From Pelagicoccus sp. SDUM812005 (lineage in GTDB: Bacteria; Verrucomicrobiota; Verrucomicrobiia; Opitutales; Opitutaceae): a stretch of 64,000 bases of DNA. This document shows positions 37,300 through 46,458 of the stretch, piece by piece. Under the pieces are notes generated by a model, which saw nothing but the letters and a program-made list of their open reading frames with translations, did not search any database and was not told the DNA's origin. Made by a program: the position numbers and the translations under genes. Within the stretch, counting starts at the first letter, position 1; each line of letters opens with the position of its first letter. The stretch is from contig NZ_JARXIA010000009.1 in the NCBI RefSeq assembly GCF_031127875.1, forward strand, positions 62,001 through 126,000. The letters are read 5' to 3'.

Positions 37300-40200
37300 A
37301 TGATACCCCTAAAATACCCAACCGGACGTCTCGTGATATTTGCGGGAAGTATTCTTTTTATGAATACAGAAATGTTCTCCCAGGAGAGCGATGAGGAGGT
37401 TTTCGAACTTTCGCCCTTTGTCGTTTCTACGGAAGACGACGACGGCTTTGTCGCCGTGAATTCGCTGGCCGGAGGAAGGCTTTCGAGTTCGTTGAAAGAC
37501 ACTCCTGCGGCCTATTCGGTCCAGACCCGCGAGTTTATCGATGCCCTGGACATCACCGATTTGGAAGAAGCGATCGAGTGGACGGTGAACGCGACGAGCG
37601 TGGAGGAGGAAGGCCGTCTGGCGATCTTCGGAAACGGCGACCAAACGCTTTCGATACGCGGCGTGACCTCCTCGGGTAGGCAACGTAACTTCTTTCCCCT
37701 CAGCATCCAGTTCGATAGCTACAACTTGGATCGTTACGACTACGCCCGCGGTCCCAACGCTATATTGTTCGGGGCGGGGTCGTTTTCGGGCACGCCTAAC
37801 GTGGTCACCAAGCGCGCCAGCCTCAGCGAGGATTTCGGGGAGGCTCAGTTTCGAATCGGCTCGTGGAACCTGCTTCGGACGACCTTCGATTACAATAAGG
37901 TGATCAACGAAAAGTTCGCCGCTCGGGTGAATCTACTGTGGCAAGATTCAGACGACTGGAGGAGCTTCGGCTTCGATCGCCGCAAGGCAGCGACCTTGGC
38001 CGCGACTTGGAAGATCTCGGAGAACACCTCTTTGTTGATGGAGGCCGAGCGCGGAGAGTTCGAACGGAATAGTCCGTTTTCCTATTTTTCGGACCGGTTT
38101 ACCGGCTGGGACGGTACCACCGTCTACGATGAGCTTGTTACGAACGCGACCGCTCCGGGCAACAGCGTATCCCGACCGGCTGGGGTCACTCGAGCCGGCG
38201 GCGGCAGCGACACCAACCCCTTTCTTGTATACGTTCCCCAGTTCGGCGGCGATATCCTAGACTACTCGAGTACCATGACCACTATGGGTGGAAACCGTCG
38301 CACGCAGACTATGATCGGCGGGGTCGCTGTCCCGAACGGGGCGCCCAATATCCAGCACCGCGACCGTCCCATTATCGGGATCGAAAATCTCTTCCCAGGA
38401 CGCTTCGACGCGGCAGTGGCCGGTTCGGAGTTCGAAGTGCCGGACGCCTCGGTCACGCTTTCCACGGACGAGCCCACCGTTTCCCAGGATTACGAAACGT
38501 ACTCCGCGTTCCTCCGTCACCGCGTCGGGCAGAACCTCCACTTCGAAGTGGGCCTCAATGCCGCTGAAGAAGCCCGTGAGACGAACTACCTCAACGCCCG
38601 CGACCTCGACGAAGTGTACATCGACATCAATCGGAAGCTTCCTACCGGCGAAGATCCCACGGATCCGAGCTTCTCGGGCGGCGTGGACAATCCAATGTTC
38701 TTGCAGCCCTACGGGCACGGGCGCCGCTCCTGGGGCAGTTTCGGAACGGAATACACCAGTGGCCGCGTCGCGATGGCTTACTCGGTGCCGGAGACGCGTT
38801 TCGGTCGCTATGTATTCAGCGTGATGGGCGGCTTCACCGATTCGAAGTTCCGCAAGAAGATTTCCAGCTACCGCTTGCTCGATTCCGAGGATCCGCGGGA
38901 CTGGGCCAGCGGCGAGCAAGTGTGGTACCGGTATTACTGGAACGGCGATAACTTCAGCCTGCCGGAAGTGAATCAAGCTATGGTGGATGGTGAGGCCATT
39001 CCAGTAGGTTGGGTGGCGGACGGAAGCCGTCCTCAGGATGTTTCGCGGGTGAACACGTCTTACAATTATGGGCAGGCCGCTCTCAACGCTAGGTTCTTCA
39101 AGGATCGGCTGAACGTCATCCTGGCGATGCGCTACGACGACCTGCAGATCTCCCAGGACTACAACCGGAACTACGAAGACTATCCGGCGAATTGGGACGG
39201 CAGCACCGTGTTCTATCGTGCGCCAGCCCCCGCAAACTACCTCGACCTCACGGAGGAGGAGCAAACTCAGTACAGTCCGCCGGCCATCAATCCGAAGGAG
39301 ACGACCTATTCCCTAGGATCGGTCTATCACGTGAACGATCGTTTCAGCGTGTTCGCCAACTACGCGACTGGATTCAACCCTCCTGCTAGCGAAACGCGAC
39401 TGCGCTTGAACGGTACGATTATGCCGACGCCCGTTTCGAAGGGCACCGATGTCGGGATCCGCTTCGCTTTCCTGGATAGCAAGCTGCAAGGCAGCCTGTC
39501 CCGCTACGACGCGGAAGAAACCGCTCAACCGTTTTCCATCAACTTCACCAACCACCTGCAGCGCTTGCACCGGGCCAACGTGGTGGGCGACCTATCGCCT
39601 GAAGGCGTCAACGCCCGCGGTTTCCCCTTGGTGCCGAACCAGCCCTTCGACCAGCGCGACATGAGCGCCTCCGGCTACGAGTTCGAGTTGGTGGCCAACG
39701 TTAGCGAGCAGTTGCGCGTATCGGCGAACCTGGCGCTCTCCGACGGCAGCGCCGTAGACGCCTGGCAGGACACGTTGGCGTTCCTCGACCAATGGACGGG
39801 CACCATCCGGCAAGTTGTAACCGATTCCGGCGCCTACTTCGACAGCGACGGCATGGCCCTTGTCGACGAGAGCATTCCGGAAGCGGAGCGTCCCGACGCC
39901 GACGAGGCAGCGACCTCCTACAATCAGATCTTCTTCAACAATTTGCCGAATATCGGAACGGAAGCGGGCCGCGAGCAGAAGTTGACTGGTTTGACCGAGA
40001 CCACAGGAAATGTATTCGCAGACTACACCTTCAGGGAAGGCGGCCTCAAGGGATTCAAAATTGGCCTGGGCGCAAACTACCGAGGCAAGAAGGTGCTCGG
40101 GTTCCGCGCTTTGGATACGATCCAGGACCCCGACGCGCCGGGAGATCCAACCGCGGCTATCGATGACCCCAACGCGGATGAATATACACCAGCTTACGGA

Positions 40201-40446
40201 GAGCCGTACTGGCTCGCGACCATGACGCTGGCTTACAAGAGGAAGATCAGCGATGACTTGGACGTACGCTTCCAGTTGCGAGTGAGCAACCTGTTCGACG
40301 AGGACCAGGTCGTGGAGGGCACGCGACTCCATCGCCTCCCGCCCGATGGTGACTTTTTGAATACAGCGGCCCGCGTATCGACGGCGACTCGTTTCCGCTG
40401 GCAAACGCCGCGCAGCTATACCTTCAGCACGACGTTCTCTTTCTAG
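37300..40446 (+). CDS. TonB-dependent receptor (paralogue 2)
   Basis: This 1048-residue outer-membrane receptor is a tandem paralogue of the preceding gene and alignable over its whole length with few gaps. Signal peptide: LVIFAGSILFMNTEMFSQ. It has the same mature start EVFELSPFVVST, the same plug segments (SLKDTPAAYSVQTREFID, TLSIRGVTSSGRQR) and the same barrel end (TPRSYTFSTTFSF). Differences cluster in the signal peptide and in barrel loops such as WNLLRTTFDY versus DSNYRSTFDY. Both have their own operator. The duplicate may widen the range of glycan fragments imported; this is inference. Confidence 0.95.
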   Translation: MIPLKYPTGRLVIFAGSILFMNTEMFSQESDEEVFELSPFVVSTEDDDGFVAVNSLAGGRLSSSLKDTPAAYSVQTREFIDALDITDLEEAIEWTVNATSVEEEGRLAIFGNGDQTLSIRGVTSSGRQRNFFPLSIQFDSYNLDRYDYARGPNAILFGAGSFSGTPNVVTKRASLSEDFGEAQFRIGSWNLLRTTFDYNKVINEKFAARVNLLWQDSDDWRSFGFDRRKAATLAATWKISENTSLLMEAERGEFERNSPFSYFSDRFTGWDGTTVYDELVTNATAPGNSVSRPAGVTRAGGGSDTNPFLVYVPQFGGDILDYSSTMTTMGGNRRTQTMIGGVAVPNGAPNIQHRDRPIIGIENLFPGRFDAAVAGSEFEVPDASVTLSTDEPTVSQDYETYSAFLRHRVGQNLHFEVGLNAAEEARETNYLNARDLDEVYIDINRKLPTGEDPTDPSFSGGVDNPMFLQPYGHGRRSWGSFGTEYTSGRVAMAYSVPETRFGRYVFSVMGGFTDSKFRKKISSYRLLDSEDPRDWASGEQVWYRYYWNGDNFSLPEVNQAMVDGEAIPVGWVADGSRPQDVSRVNTSYNYGQAALNARFFKDRLNVILAMRYDDLQISQDYNRNYEDYPANWDGSTVFYRAPAPANYLDLTEEEQTQYSPPAINPKETTYSLGSVYHVNDRFSVFANYATGFNPPASETRLRLNGTIMPTPVSKGTDVGIRFAFLDSKLQGSLSRYDAEETAQPFSINFTNHLQRLHRANVVGDLSPEGVNARGFPLVPNQPFDQRDMSASGYEFELVANVSEQLRVSANLALSDGSAVDAWQDTLAFLDQWTGTIRQVVTDSGAYFDSDGMALVDESIPEAERPDADEAATSYNQIFFNNLPNIGTEAGREQKLTGLTETTGNVFADYTFREGGLKGFKIGLGANYRGKKVLGFRALDTIQDPDAPGDPTAAIDDPNADEYTPAYGEPYWLATMTLAYKRKISDDLDVRFQLRVSNLFDEDQVVEGTRLHRLPPDGDFLNTAARVSTATRFRWQTPRSYTFSTTFSF

Positions 40447-40459
40447 AAGGTTTTGGTTC

Positions 40460-40495
40460 TCCGCTCCCTTTTTGATGGGGGAGCTGCTTTTAGTA
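40460..40495 (+). terminator. Hairpin after TonB receptor 2
   Basis: GCTCCC / GGGAGC stem with a T-rich loop, followed by TGCTTTTAG, starting within 20 bases of the receptor stop. Confidence 0.45.
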
Positions 40496-40520
40496 ACACA
40501 TCATAGGTTCCTAAATTCAT

Positions 40521-40557
40521 GGGTGCACGTTGGTAGGCGTGCACCCTTTTTCTGTTT
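40521..40557 (+). terminator. Strong intrinsic terminator
   Basis: A perfect nine-pair stem GGGTGCACG / CGTGCACCC with an eight-base loop, followed by TTTTTCTGTTTT. It probably ends the receptor transcript. Confidence 0.8.
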
Positions 40558-40798
40558 TATGGAGGGACAGCAGCGGACGCAGCTGAGTGAGCCGCCGCTC
40601 GTGTTGGCATGCGGCAAGTTCCTGCTGCATCGCGGCGTGGCGCGAGCAGTCTACGCTCTCCGAGCTACGCCTCCCATGGCGCCAGCCCTACGATTTTATG
40701 TGGGACCTCCCCTGCGCTGTTGGTAGGGTCCGACCGCCGGGCGGACCGCTTCGTTCAGCAAGGATGAAGCGGTTGGTTTGAAGCTTCGCCGCTCTGGG

Positions 40799-40834
40799 AA
40801 TAACCGCTGATGTAGGCCGGTAGACGGCGATTTG
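40799..40834. repeat. Direct repeat copy A (AATAACCGCTGATGT... type)
   Basis: It matches copy B at 40980-41016 at most positions: common words TAACCGCTGATGT, TAGACGGCGATTTG. Inside, GCCGRTAGACGGC forms a small hairpin. Confidence 0.6.
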
Positions 40835-40979
40835 AATCGGGTCCATCGCTGTTCCAGCTACCTCAGGGTTCGGCTTGTTTTGTTGGGGGTAGGGGAAAAG
40901 AGCGAACGGAGCTCGTAGGGCTGCCGCTTGCGGCATGCCGCAGATCCCTTCTGCTTTGCTCAGCGGGCGCCAACCCTAC

Positions 40980-41016
40980 GATTAACCGCTGATGTTCGCC
41001 GATAGACGGCGATTTG
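40980..41016. repeat. Direct repeat copy B
   Basis: Second copy of the unit at 40799, about 180 bases away. The word GGCGCCAACCCTACGATT lies directly before it, and a close relative (GGCGCCAGCCCTACGATTT) occurs at about 40679-40697, so a larger unit may be repeated. Confidence 0.6.
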
Positions 41017-41051
41017 TACGCTTGTTATCCTATGCCGCGTGCTATGCTCGC

Positions 41052-41087
41052 AAAAAAAAACAGCCACCTGAGCAGGTGGCTGTTTTG
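41052..41087. terminator. Bidirectional terminator downstream of GH105
   Basis: The perfect stem CAGCCACCTG / CAGGTGGCTG is flanked by nine A on the left and TTTTG on the right. It works best for the minus-strand GH105 operon, which ends at 41105. Confidence 0.85.
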
Positions 41088-41104
41088 TATCGAAATATAG
41101 AATA

Positions 41105-42340
41105 CTAACGCTGCGCTTTTATGAGCTCGGCGGCTGCGAGCAGCAGGGGGCCGGAGCCGTGAAGGTCTGGAGTCGTGGTTTTTCGATTGAGGTAGTGGAA
41201 CACGTCGTCGTGGATTCCAGTGCCTTCGCAGCACTTGAGAAGCGTGCCTTCCGCCGTGACTTGGGAGGCTAGGCCATCCCAGGCGTGCTCGGCGATTTGA
41301 AGGTAGTCGCGGTGGATAAGCTCTTCGTTGACCGCGTAGGCGATAGCGTAGGTGAACATGGCTGTGCCGGATGTTTCCTCGAAGGAATCGGGGCGATCTA
41401 GAAGCTGGTGCCAAAGCCCGCTGGCGGCCTGGTAGTTGGAGAGGCCGATGATCTGTTGGCGCAGGCTGGAGACGACCCAGTCCCGTTGCGGGTGGTCGAC
41501 GGGCAGGTACTTGAGGATTTCGACCTTGGCCATGGCGATCCAGCCGTTGGCCCTGCTCCAGTGGGCGAAGGAGCGGATGCCTTCGTCGGCGTAGTAGCCG
41601 TGGTGATACACTTGTCGGGAATCGTTCCAGAGCAGCTGATGGTACTGGTGAAGTTGGCGTAGGGCCTCGTCGAGGTAGCGCGTGTCACCTGTCTGTTCGG
41701 CGCGGCGTACCAGGAAGGGAGCGCTCATGTAGACGTGGTCGGCCCAGACGGAACGGTCGCGGGGGAACTCCACGTAGAATGCCCCGTCTTCGAGTCGGTG
41801 CTCGTAGTTGAGGATGAAGTCGCCGACTGTCTCGAAATAGGGGGCGTACTCGGGGCGCTTCTTGAGCTTGGAGGCTTCGAAGATTGCGGTGGCCATCGCT
41901 CCGCAGTCGTCGAGCTTTTGCGTGCGGAAGTACCGTTGGTGTTCCACCCAAGGCCGACCCTCGCCGTAGTGGTTTTTGAATACAGCGATGCTTTTGAAGG
42001 TTTCGTCGAAATAGTGGGTCGCAAAGTCTTGGTAACGGTCATCCTCGGTCGCCTCGCTGAGGGAAAGCATGCCGAGCAGCAGGACTCCGTTGCCGTAGTG
42101 CCACACGTTGTAGGGCGAACGTACTCGGAAGTCGGTATTCACCAGCTCGTCGCTCGCAGCTTCGAAACGCTCGCCGGTCTTGCGGTTGTGGAAGTCGAAG
42201 GTGGTTTGCTCGATGAGGTGATTGGCGACTCGCTGAGCGATGGCTTCCGGGCTCTTCTCGGAGCTCTCGGCTGGGGCGGCGCTTAGGAAGGCGAGCGTTA
42301 GTAGGGGGGTGGCTAGCGAAGCGGTGGGGAGTATTCTCAT
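41105..42340 (-). CDS. GH105-like unsaturated uronyl hydrolase (secreted)
   Basis: This 411-residue (alpha/alpha)6 enzyme has a signal peptide (MRILPTASLATPLLTLAFLS, cleavage near PA-ES). GH88/GH105 features are LDDCGAMATAIFEA with the catalytic aspartate, ADHVYMSAPFLVRRAEQTGD, FAHWSRANGWIAMAKVEIL and SGTAMFTYAIAYAVNE. The family removes unsaturated uronic acids left by polysaccharide lyases (rhamnogalacturonan or ulvan fragments). Export to the periplasm distinguishes it from the usual cytoplasmic YteR type. It lies 52 bases after a sulfatase in a minus-strand operon whose promoter carries two operator copies. Confidence 0.9.
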   Translation of the reverse strand: MRILPTASLATPLLTLAFLSAAPAESSEKSPEAIAQRVANHLIEQTTFDFHNRKTGERFEAASDELVNTDFRVRSPYNVWHYGNGVLLLGMLSLSEATEDDRYQDFATHYFDETFKSIAVFKNHYGEGRPWVEHQRYFRTQKLDDCGAMATAIFEASKLKKRPEYAPYFETVGDFILNYEHRLEDGAFYVEFPRDRSVWADHVYMSAPFLVRRAEQTGDTRYLDEALRQLHQYHQLLWNDSRQVYHHGYYADEGIRSFAHWSRANGWIAMAKVEILKYLPVDHPQRDWVVSSLRQQIIGLSNYQAASGLWHQLLDRPDSFEETSGTAMFTYAIAYAVNEELIHRDYLQIAEHAWDGLASQVTAEGTLLKCCEGTGIHDDVFHYLNRKTTTPDLHGSGPLLLAAAELIKAQR

Positions 42341-42392
42341 GTTGTTGAGGTTTTGGTGGGTGGCGTTTGGCTTTTGCCAGTCGCGTGAAGTT

Positions 42393-43925
42393 TTATTGGT
42401 CCGAGCCGCTGGCGTGCGGCGGAAACGTGCGCATGGGCGAGTATCTTGGATAGGTTTCCCAGATATCGCCTCCGTCTACCTGCCGTGGATCTCCGGTTTC
42501 GAGAAGATAGCCTTCCAGCTGGGCGCGCAGCTCCCTTCGGGTGGCAGCGTAGGTTTCCTTGTCGGCGAGATTGTGCAGGCAGCCGGGGTCGTTGAGGATG
42601 TCGTAGAGTTCCTCGGCGGGGCGCTTGTCGACGGCTAAGTGGAAGTATTTGCTGAGGCCTGGCGTATCGTGGCCCGCGAGCAACAAGTCTTGGCTAGGGC
42701 AGCGATCGATATCGGTGTATCCAGAATGTGGGCCCAGGGGCTTGCCTTCGTCATCGAGCTGCACGGGGTCGCCGGCGGGCCAACGTTCTGGGGCGAAGTT
42801 CTTGATGTAGAGGAAGCGACTGGTGCGCAGGGCCCGCTGCGGGTAGGACAGGTTGTTGTAGCGGGAGGAGGAATGTCGCTCCCGGGCGGCGTAGGCAAAG
42901 GAGTCGGGCCGAGTCAGGCCCTGCCTGTCGGAGAGGAGCAGTTCCCGCAGGCTGGCGCCGGAAAGGGCGAGTTCGCCTTGCGGAGGCGCGGTTCCGGAGA
43001 GGTCGAAGATCGTTGCTGTCAGGTCTACGAATCCGACGACGTCCTTCACGATCCGGTTGGGAGGAATCTGGGCGTTCCACATGATGGCGAGCGGGACGTG
43101 CACGCCGTACTCGTAGACGTTCGCCTTGGCTCGCGGGAAGGCCATTCCGTTGTCGCTGGTTACGATGACGATGGTGTTTTCCAGTTCTCCAGAGGCTTCC
43201 AGCATGGCGAGCATTTTGCCGAGGTGTTGGTCGAACCACTCGATCTCCACGCAGTAGTCGGCTAGGTCGGCCCGGATTTCCGGATGGTCGGGCAGGAAGG
43301 AGGGAGGAGTCGCGTCGGAGAGGGACTTTTGAGCGGCGAGGTAGGAACCTTTCTCGAACTTGCGGTGGGGTTCCTTGGCGCCGTACCAGAACAGGAAGGG
43401 CTGCTCCGGATCCCGCTGGGCGAGGAAGTCCTCGAAGTTGCCGGCGTAGTCGATCTTATTGATGCCGTTGGTGGGAGGGACGAGCCGTTTCTCGTGGAAG
43501 CCCGGGCCGGCGGGGTTTTCCGTGCGTCCCTCCAGCTCGTAGTTGCCTGGGCCCCAGCCCTTGCCGGTGTGGCCAGCGGTGTAACCTGCCTCCTGCAGCA
43601 GCTCCACGAAGGTGCGGTACTTCGCGGGGAAGCTGCTGGCATGGGTGCCGGCTTCTTCGATCTGCCAGGTGTGCCTGCCGGTCAGCAGGGCAGCTCGCGA
43701 GGGGCTGCAGCCGGGCGAGGCAGCGATCGCGTTTTCGAAGAAGACGCCGCTGCTGGCGACGCGGTCGAAGTGAGGGGTCGAGACCGCAGGGTATCCGGCG
43801 AAGGAGGTGTGGGCAAAGGACTGGTCGTCGGAGATCGCGATGAGGATGTTCGGACGCTCGCCTGCGGCAGCCGAAGTGGCGGCGATTGTGATAACGAGGG
43901 CTAGGGCCGTGAGGGGGAGTCGCAT
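42393..43925 (-). CDS. S1-family sulfatase (secreted)
   Basis: This is a 510-residue sulfatase. The frame is open up to 44027, but the Met at 43925 is directly followed by a signal peptide (MRLPLTALALVITIAATSAA), so I use it; the longer start would run into the control region. The formylglycine motif is C73-S-P-S-R, then AALLTGRHTWQIEEAG. Metal-binding segments are NILIAISDDQSFAH and VIVTSDNGMAFPRAK. The overall type (SFAGYPAVSTPHFDRVASSG, HTGKGWGPG) resembles heparan/N-sulfoglucosamine sulfohydrolase-like S1 members. It is the first gene of an operon with GH105 and probably removes sulfate before the lyase product is cut. Confidence 0.92.
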   Translation of the reverse strand: MRLPLTALALVITIAATSAAAGERPNILIAISDDQSFAHTSFAGYPAVSTPHFDRVASSGVFFENAIAASPGCSPSRAALLTGRHTWQIEEAGTHASSFPAKYRTFVELLQEAGYTAGHTGKGWGPGNYELEGRTENPAGPGFHEKRLVPPTNGINKIDYAGNFEDFLAQRDPEQPFLFWYGAKEPHRKFEKGSYLAAQKSLSDATPPSFLPDHPEIRADLADYCVEIEWFDQHLGKMLAMLEASGELENTIVIVTSDNGMAFPRAKANVYEYGVHVPLAIMWNAQIPPNRIVKDVVGFVDLTATIFDLSGTAPPQGELALSGASLRELLLSDRQGLTRPDSFAYAARERHSSSRYNNLSYPQRALRTSRFLYIKNFAPERWPAGDPVQLDDEGKPLGPHSGYTDIDRCPSQDLLLAGHDTPGLSKYFHLAVDKRPAEELYDILNDPGCLHNLADKETYAATRRELRAQLEGYLLETGDPRQVDGGDIWETYPRYSPMRTFPPHASGSDQ

Positions 43926-44029
43926 GGGATGGTTCGTGTGGTGTTTCGGTTTAGCTCGGGAATCGGACGCTTGCTGGGGTTTCGAGCAACTATCCGAATT
44001 TGCGGCGCGACCTTTCAAGGGTTGCACAG

Positions 44030-44042
44030 GTTTAGCGTATCA
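44030..44042. promoter_or_regulatory. Operator copy 4 (GTTTAGCGTATCA), divergent sulfatase region
   Basis: TTTA-GCG-TATCA lies 105 bases upstream of the minus-strand sulfatase start at 43925, the same spacing as for the receptors. Confidence 0.5.
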
Positions 44043-44133
44043 TAGGACTGTTCTGCGGTCGCTGTAGAGGGGATTGTTGCGGCAATTTTAATCGCCCGGG
44101 CGGCAGCGTCCCGCTCGCGAAATCCAGCGCCCG

Positions 44134-44147
44134 TTTTACGCTACAAA
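44134..44147. promoter_or_regulatory. Operator copy 5 (TTTTACGCTACAAA), divergent sulfatase region
   Basis: TTTTA-CGC-TACAAA lies 125 bases upstream of the plus-strand sulfatase start at 44272. With copy 4 it gives one site per promoter in this divergent region. Confidence 0.55.
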
Positions 44148-44271
44148 TGGGATACTCTGGATTTGCGGACCGCGATTTGCTTACCTCCCCTTTGACACGA
44201 ACCCCGTTCGATCGTTGCCCGCTTTGGCGGTCGCCCCATACTTTTCATTCAACCCACTCACACCCTTCTGT

Positions 44272-45705
44272 ATGCACCCTTTCCCCAAACGAATTCTGAA
44301 TATATCAGTCGCTGCTCTGGCGTTTGCTCTCGGCGCCGGGTCCAGCCTCGCTGCGACTCGAGACAAGCCGAATGTAATCTTGATCTTGGTCGACGATCTT
44401 GGCTACGGCGATCTCGGTTCCTACGGGCAAAAGAAGATCAAGACGCCCCACCTCGACAAGCTCGGCTCGGAAGGCACCCGCTTCACCAGCGCCTATGCAG
44501 GAGCGACGGTTTGCGCTCCTTCGCGAGGGTCGCTGATGACGGGGCTGCATACCGGCCATGCGAGGATACGAGGCAATTCGCGCACGGTCACGCCGGGGAT
44601 CTTCTTGGCGGACGAAGATGTGACGATTGCGGAGGTGTTGAAGAGCGCCGGCTACCGCACGGCGATGATCGGCAAGTGGGGACTGGGGCAAGTAGGGGAG
44701 CGGGCCGCTGGCCTGCCTCGCCGCCAAGGCTTCTATTACTCCTTCGGCTACCTGAACCAAAGCCATGCTCATAACTCCTATCCCAGCCACATGTGGCGCA
44801 ACGAGTCCAAGATCCATTTTCCGAATACGGTGCCCGACGAGAACGAGTTGGGGATGGGCGTGTCGGACAATAAGGAAGTCTTTTCCCAAGACGTTTTCAT
44901 GGAGGAAGTGCTCGGCTTCCTCGACGAGCAGCAGGGAAGCGAGGATCCCTTCTTCCTTTATTTCGCCCCCACGCTGCCGCACGCCAACAACGAGTCGCGC
45001 CCCTTCGGCCTGGAGATTCCCGACTACGGGGACTACATCGACAAGGAGTGGACGGAGGCCCACAAGGCCTACGCGGCTATGGTTGGCCGCATCGACAGCG
45101 ACGTGGGCAAGATAATGCAGCGCCTGGAGGCTTTGGAGATCGATCAGAACACCCTGGTTATCTTCACCTCCGACAACGGTCCGCACCAAGAGCGCGGGGC
45201 GGATCCCGAGTTTTTCCAGTCCTCCGGTCCCTTCAAGGGCATCAAGCGCGACCTCTACGAAGGCGGTATCCGCGTGCCCATGATCGTGCATTGGCCCGCC
45301 CAAGTGCCCGCTGGCCGCGTGGACGATACGCCTTGGTACTTTCCGGACGTGTTGCCTACGCTGGCCGCGATCGCCGGCGTGGAAGCGCCAGAGGGGATCG
45401 ACGGAGTGGACGTAAGCCCGTTGCTCTTGGGCGCTCGCCAAGCGGAGCTAGAGGAACGCCTGCTCTACTGGGAGTTCCACGAGCGAAACAAACCGCAGGC
45501 GGCTCGCCGCGGGGATTGGAAGGCGGTGCGCTGCTGCGGTTCCGGTCGGGTGGAGCTCTACTTCTTGCCTAACGATCCCGGCGAAACCAACGACCTCGCT
45601 CCGCTTTATCGTGAGCTGCAGACTCAGTTTAGCCGCGACATGCTCGAAGCCCGTACCGTGAGTCCCTATTGGCCGTATCCATTGGATGGCGAAACCAAGC
45701 AGTAA
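44272..45705 (+). CDS. S1-family sulfatase (secreted)
   Basis: This is a 477-residue sulfatase. An in-frame ATG at 44215 exists, but MHPFPKRILNISVAALAFAL begins a clean signal peptide (cleavage near SLA-AT), so 44272 is preferred. The formylglycine motif is C81-A-P-S-R, then GSLMTGLHTGHARIRG. Further motifs are NVILILVDDLGYGDLGSYG, MIGKWGLGQVG and VIFTSDNGPHQERG. This is the arylsulfatase-A-like S1 type frequent in marine glycan loci. It is transcribed alone, divergent from the sulfatase/GH105 operon. The three sulfatases of the locus are clearly different from one another, so they probably act at different sulfate positions (inference). Confidence 0.93.
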   Translation: MHPFPKRILNISVAALAFALGAGSSLAATRDKPNVILILVDDLGYGDLGSYGQKKIKTPHLDKLGSEGTRFTSAYAGATVCAPSRGSLMTGLHTGHARIRGNSRTVTPGIFLADEDVTIAEVLKSAGYRTAMIGKWGLGQVGERAAGLPRRQGFYYSFGYLNQSHAHNSYPSHMWRNESKIHFPNTVPDENELGMGVSDNKEVFSQDVFMEEVLGFLDEQQGSEDPFFLYFAPTLPHANNESRPFGLEIPDYGDYIDKEWTEAHKAYAAMVGRIDSDVGKIMQRLEALEIDQNTLVIFTSDNGPHQERGADPEFFQSSGPFKGIKRDLYEGGIRVPMIVHWPAQVPAGRVDDTPWYFPDVLPTLAAIAGVEAPEGIDGVDVSPLLLGARQAELEERLLYWEFHERNKPQAARRGDWKAVRCCGSGRVELYFLPNDPGETNDLAPLYRELQTQFSRDMLEARTVSPYWPYPLDGETKQ

Positions 45706-45894
45706 CGCCTTTCGAAGAAACGCCTAGGGGGCAACGCCACGATTTCTGCGAATTCTGTGTCCATAGAAGATGGATACAGAACTCGGGATCGGTTAGGCTT
45801 TCGCTTCGCTTGCGAGCTTAGCTTCGTGCTTCAGCTAGAAATATATAGGAGATGGGAATCGCCACAAAAAGGCACAAAGAATCGGGCTTTTGAG

Positions 45895-45915
45895 AACCTG
45901 CCTTATAAGGCAGGT
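45895..45915. repeat. Short perfect inverted repeat
   Basis: ACCTGCCTTATAAGGCAGGT is a self-complementary 20-mer about 190 bases after the third sulfatase. It could form a hairpin but lacks a clear U-tract, so its role is open. Confidence 0.4.
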
Positions 45916-45955
45916 GAGGATGCATGTCAGGAAGCCTTTTGTGAATCGAAGGATG

Positions 45956-46372
45956 CTAATAGGTACGGTCTGACTTTGAGGCTTCATCTCTCACGTGGTT
46001 TGTATAGGTCCAAAAGAAACCTATGACGGTTCCTACCAGAAAAATCGGTGCTTCCAAATCATAGTAGCTGACGTATTCGCTTCGGTTTGCGATCAAAAAG
46101 GCAAGAGAGGCAAATCCTCCTAGTATCGTTCCGAAATAAGCTGGTAGTTTCATCGTTGAGTCTTGAGTCGATTCTTCTTGGTAAATCCGAATTTCGGTAT
46201 CCTCTTTTTTAGCCGTCTGATTGATACTGGGAGGCTCGTACTCGGAAATCGATGAGTTATCGGGATTTATCTCCGAAACAGTTGAACGAATTTCGATTTC
46301 TGATGCCGTAACTCCCGTTGTAGAAAAGCAGAACGTAAAAAAGGCTATGATAAATTTTAGTCTGAAATTCAT
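45956..46372 (-). CDS. Small exported membrane protein, unknown
   Basis: This 138-residue protein matches nothing I know. An N-terminal signal peptide (FIIAFFTFCFSTTGVTAS), a polar region rich in Ser, Glu and Asn (~25-75), then two hydrophobic helices (LPAYFGTILGGFASLAFLIA and APIFLVGTVIGFFWTY) can be seen. The gene is clearly more AT-rich than its neighbours and lies in the same low-GC patch as the HNH gene, which suggests foreign origin. Coding is likely from the coherent protein architecture, but not certain. Confidence 0.6.
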   Translation of the reverse strand: MNFRLKFIIAFFTFCFSTTGVTASEIEIRSTVSEINPDNSSISEYEPPSINQTAKKEDTEIRIYQEESTQDSTMKLPAYFGTILGGFASLAFLIANRSEYVSYYDLEAPIFLVGTVIGFFWTYTNHVRDEASKSDRTY

Positions 46373-46458
46373 TTAGTTCTGCATATCTTCGAGGTGATGT
46401 GCACTGGCTTAGTGTGGAGTGGTGACCGCATTTGTATCGATCGGCTGGTTCGATGTTA

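Larger units (their letters stand above)
40447..41104. other. Non-coding region with terminators and scattered repeats
   Basis: There are about 660 bases without a convincing gene between receptor 2 and the GH105 gene. Besides terminators at 40460, 40521 and 41052 it contains two copies of a TAACCGCTGATGT...AGACGGCGATTTG repeat and several GGCGCCARCCCTACGATT-like words, giving it the look of a decaying interspersed-repeat region. Confidence 0.55.

Noticed and set aside
43926-44027. Longer N terminus for the sulfatase at 42393
   Set aside because: It would run through the control region towards the operator; the signal peptide starts exactly at the Met at 43925.
44215-44271. Upstream start for the third sulfatase
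   Set aside because: The extra 19 residues precede a complete signal peptide at 44272 and would make export unlikely.
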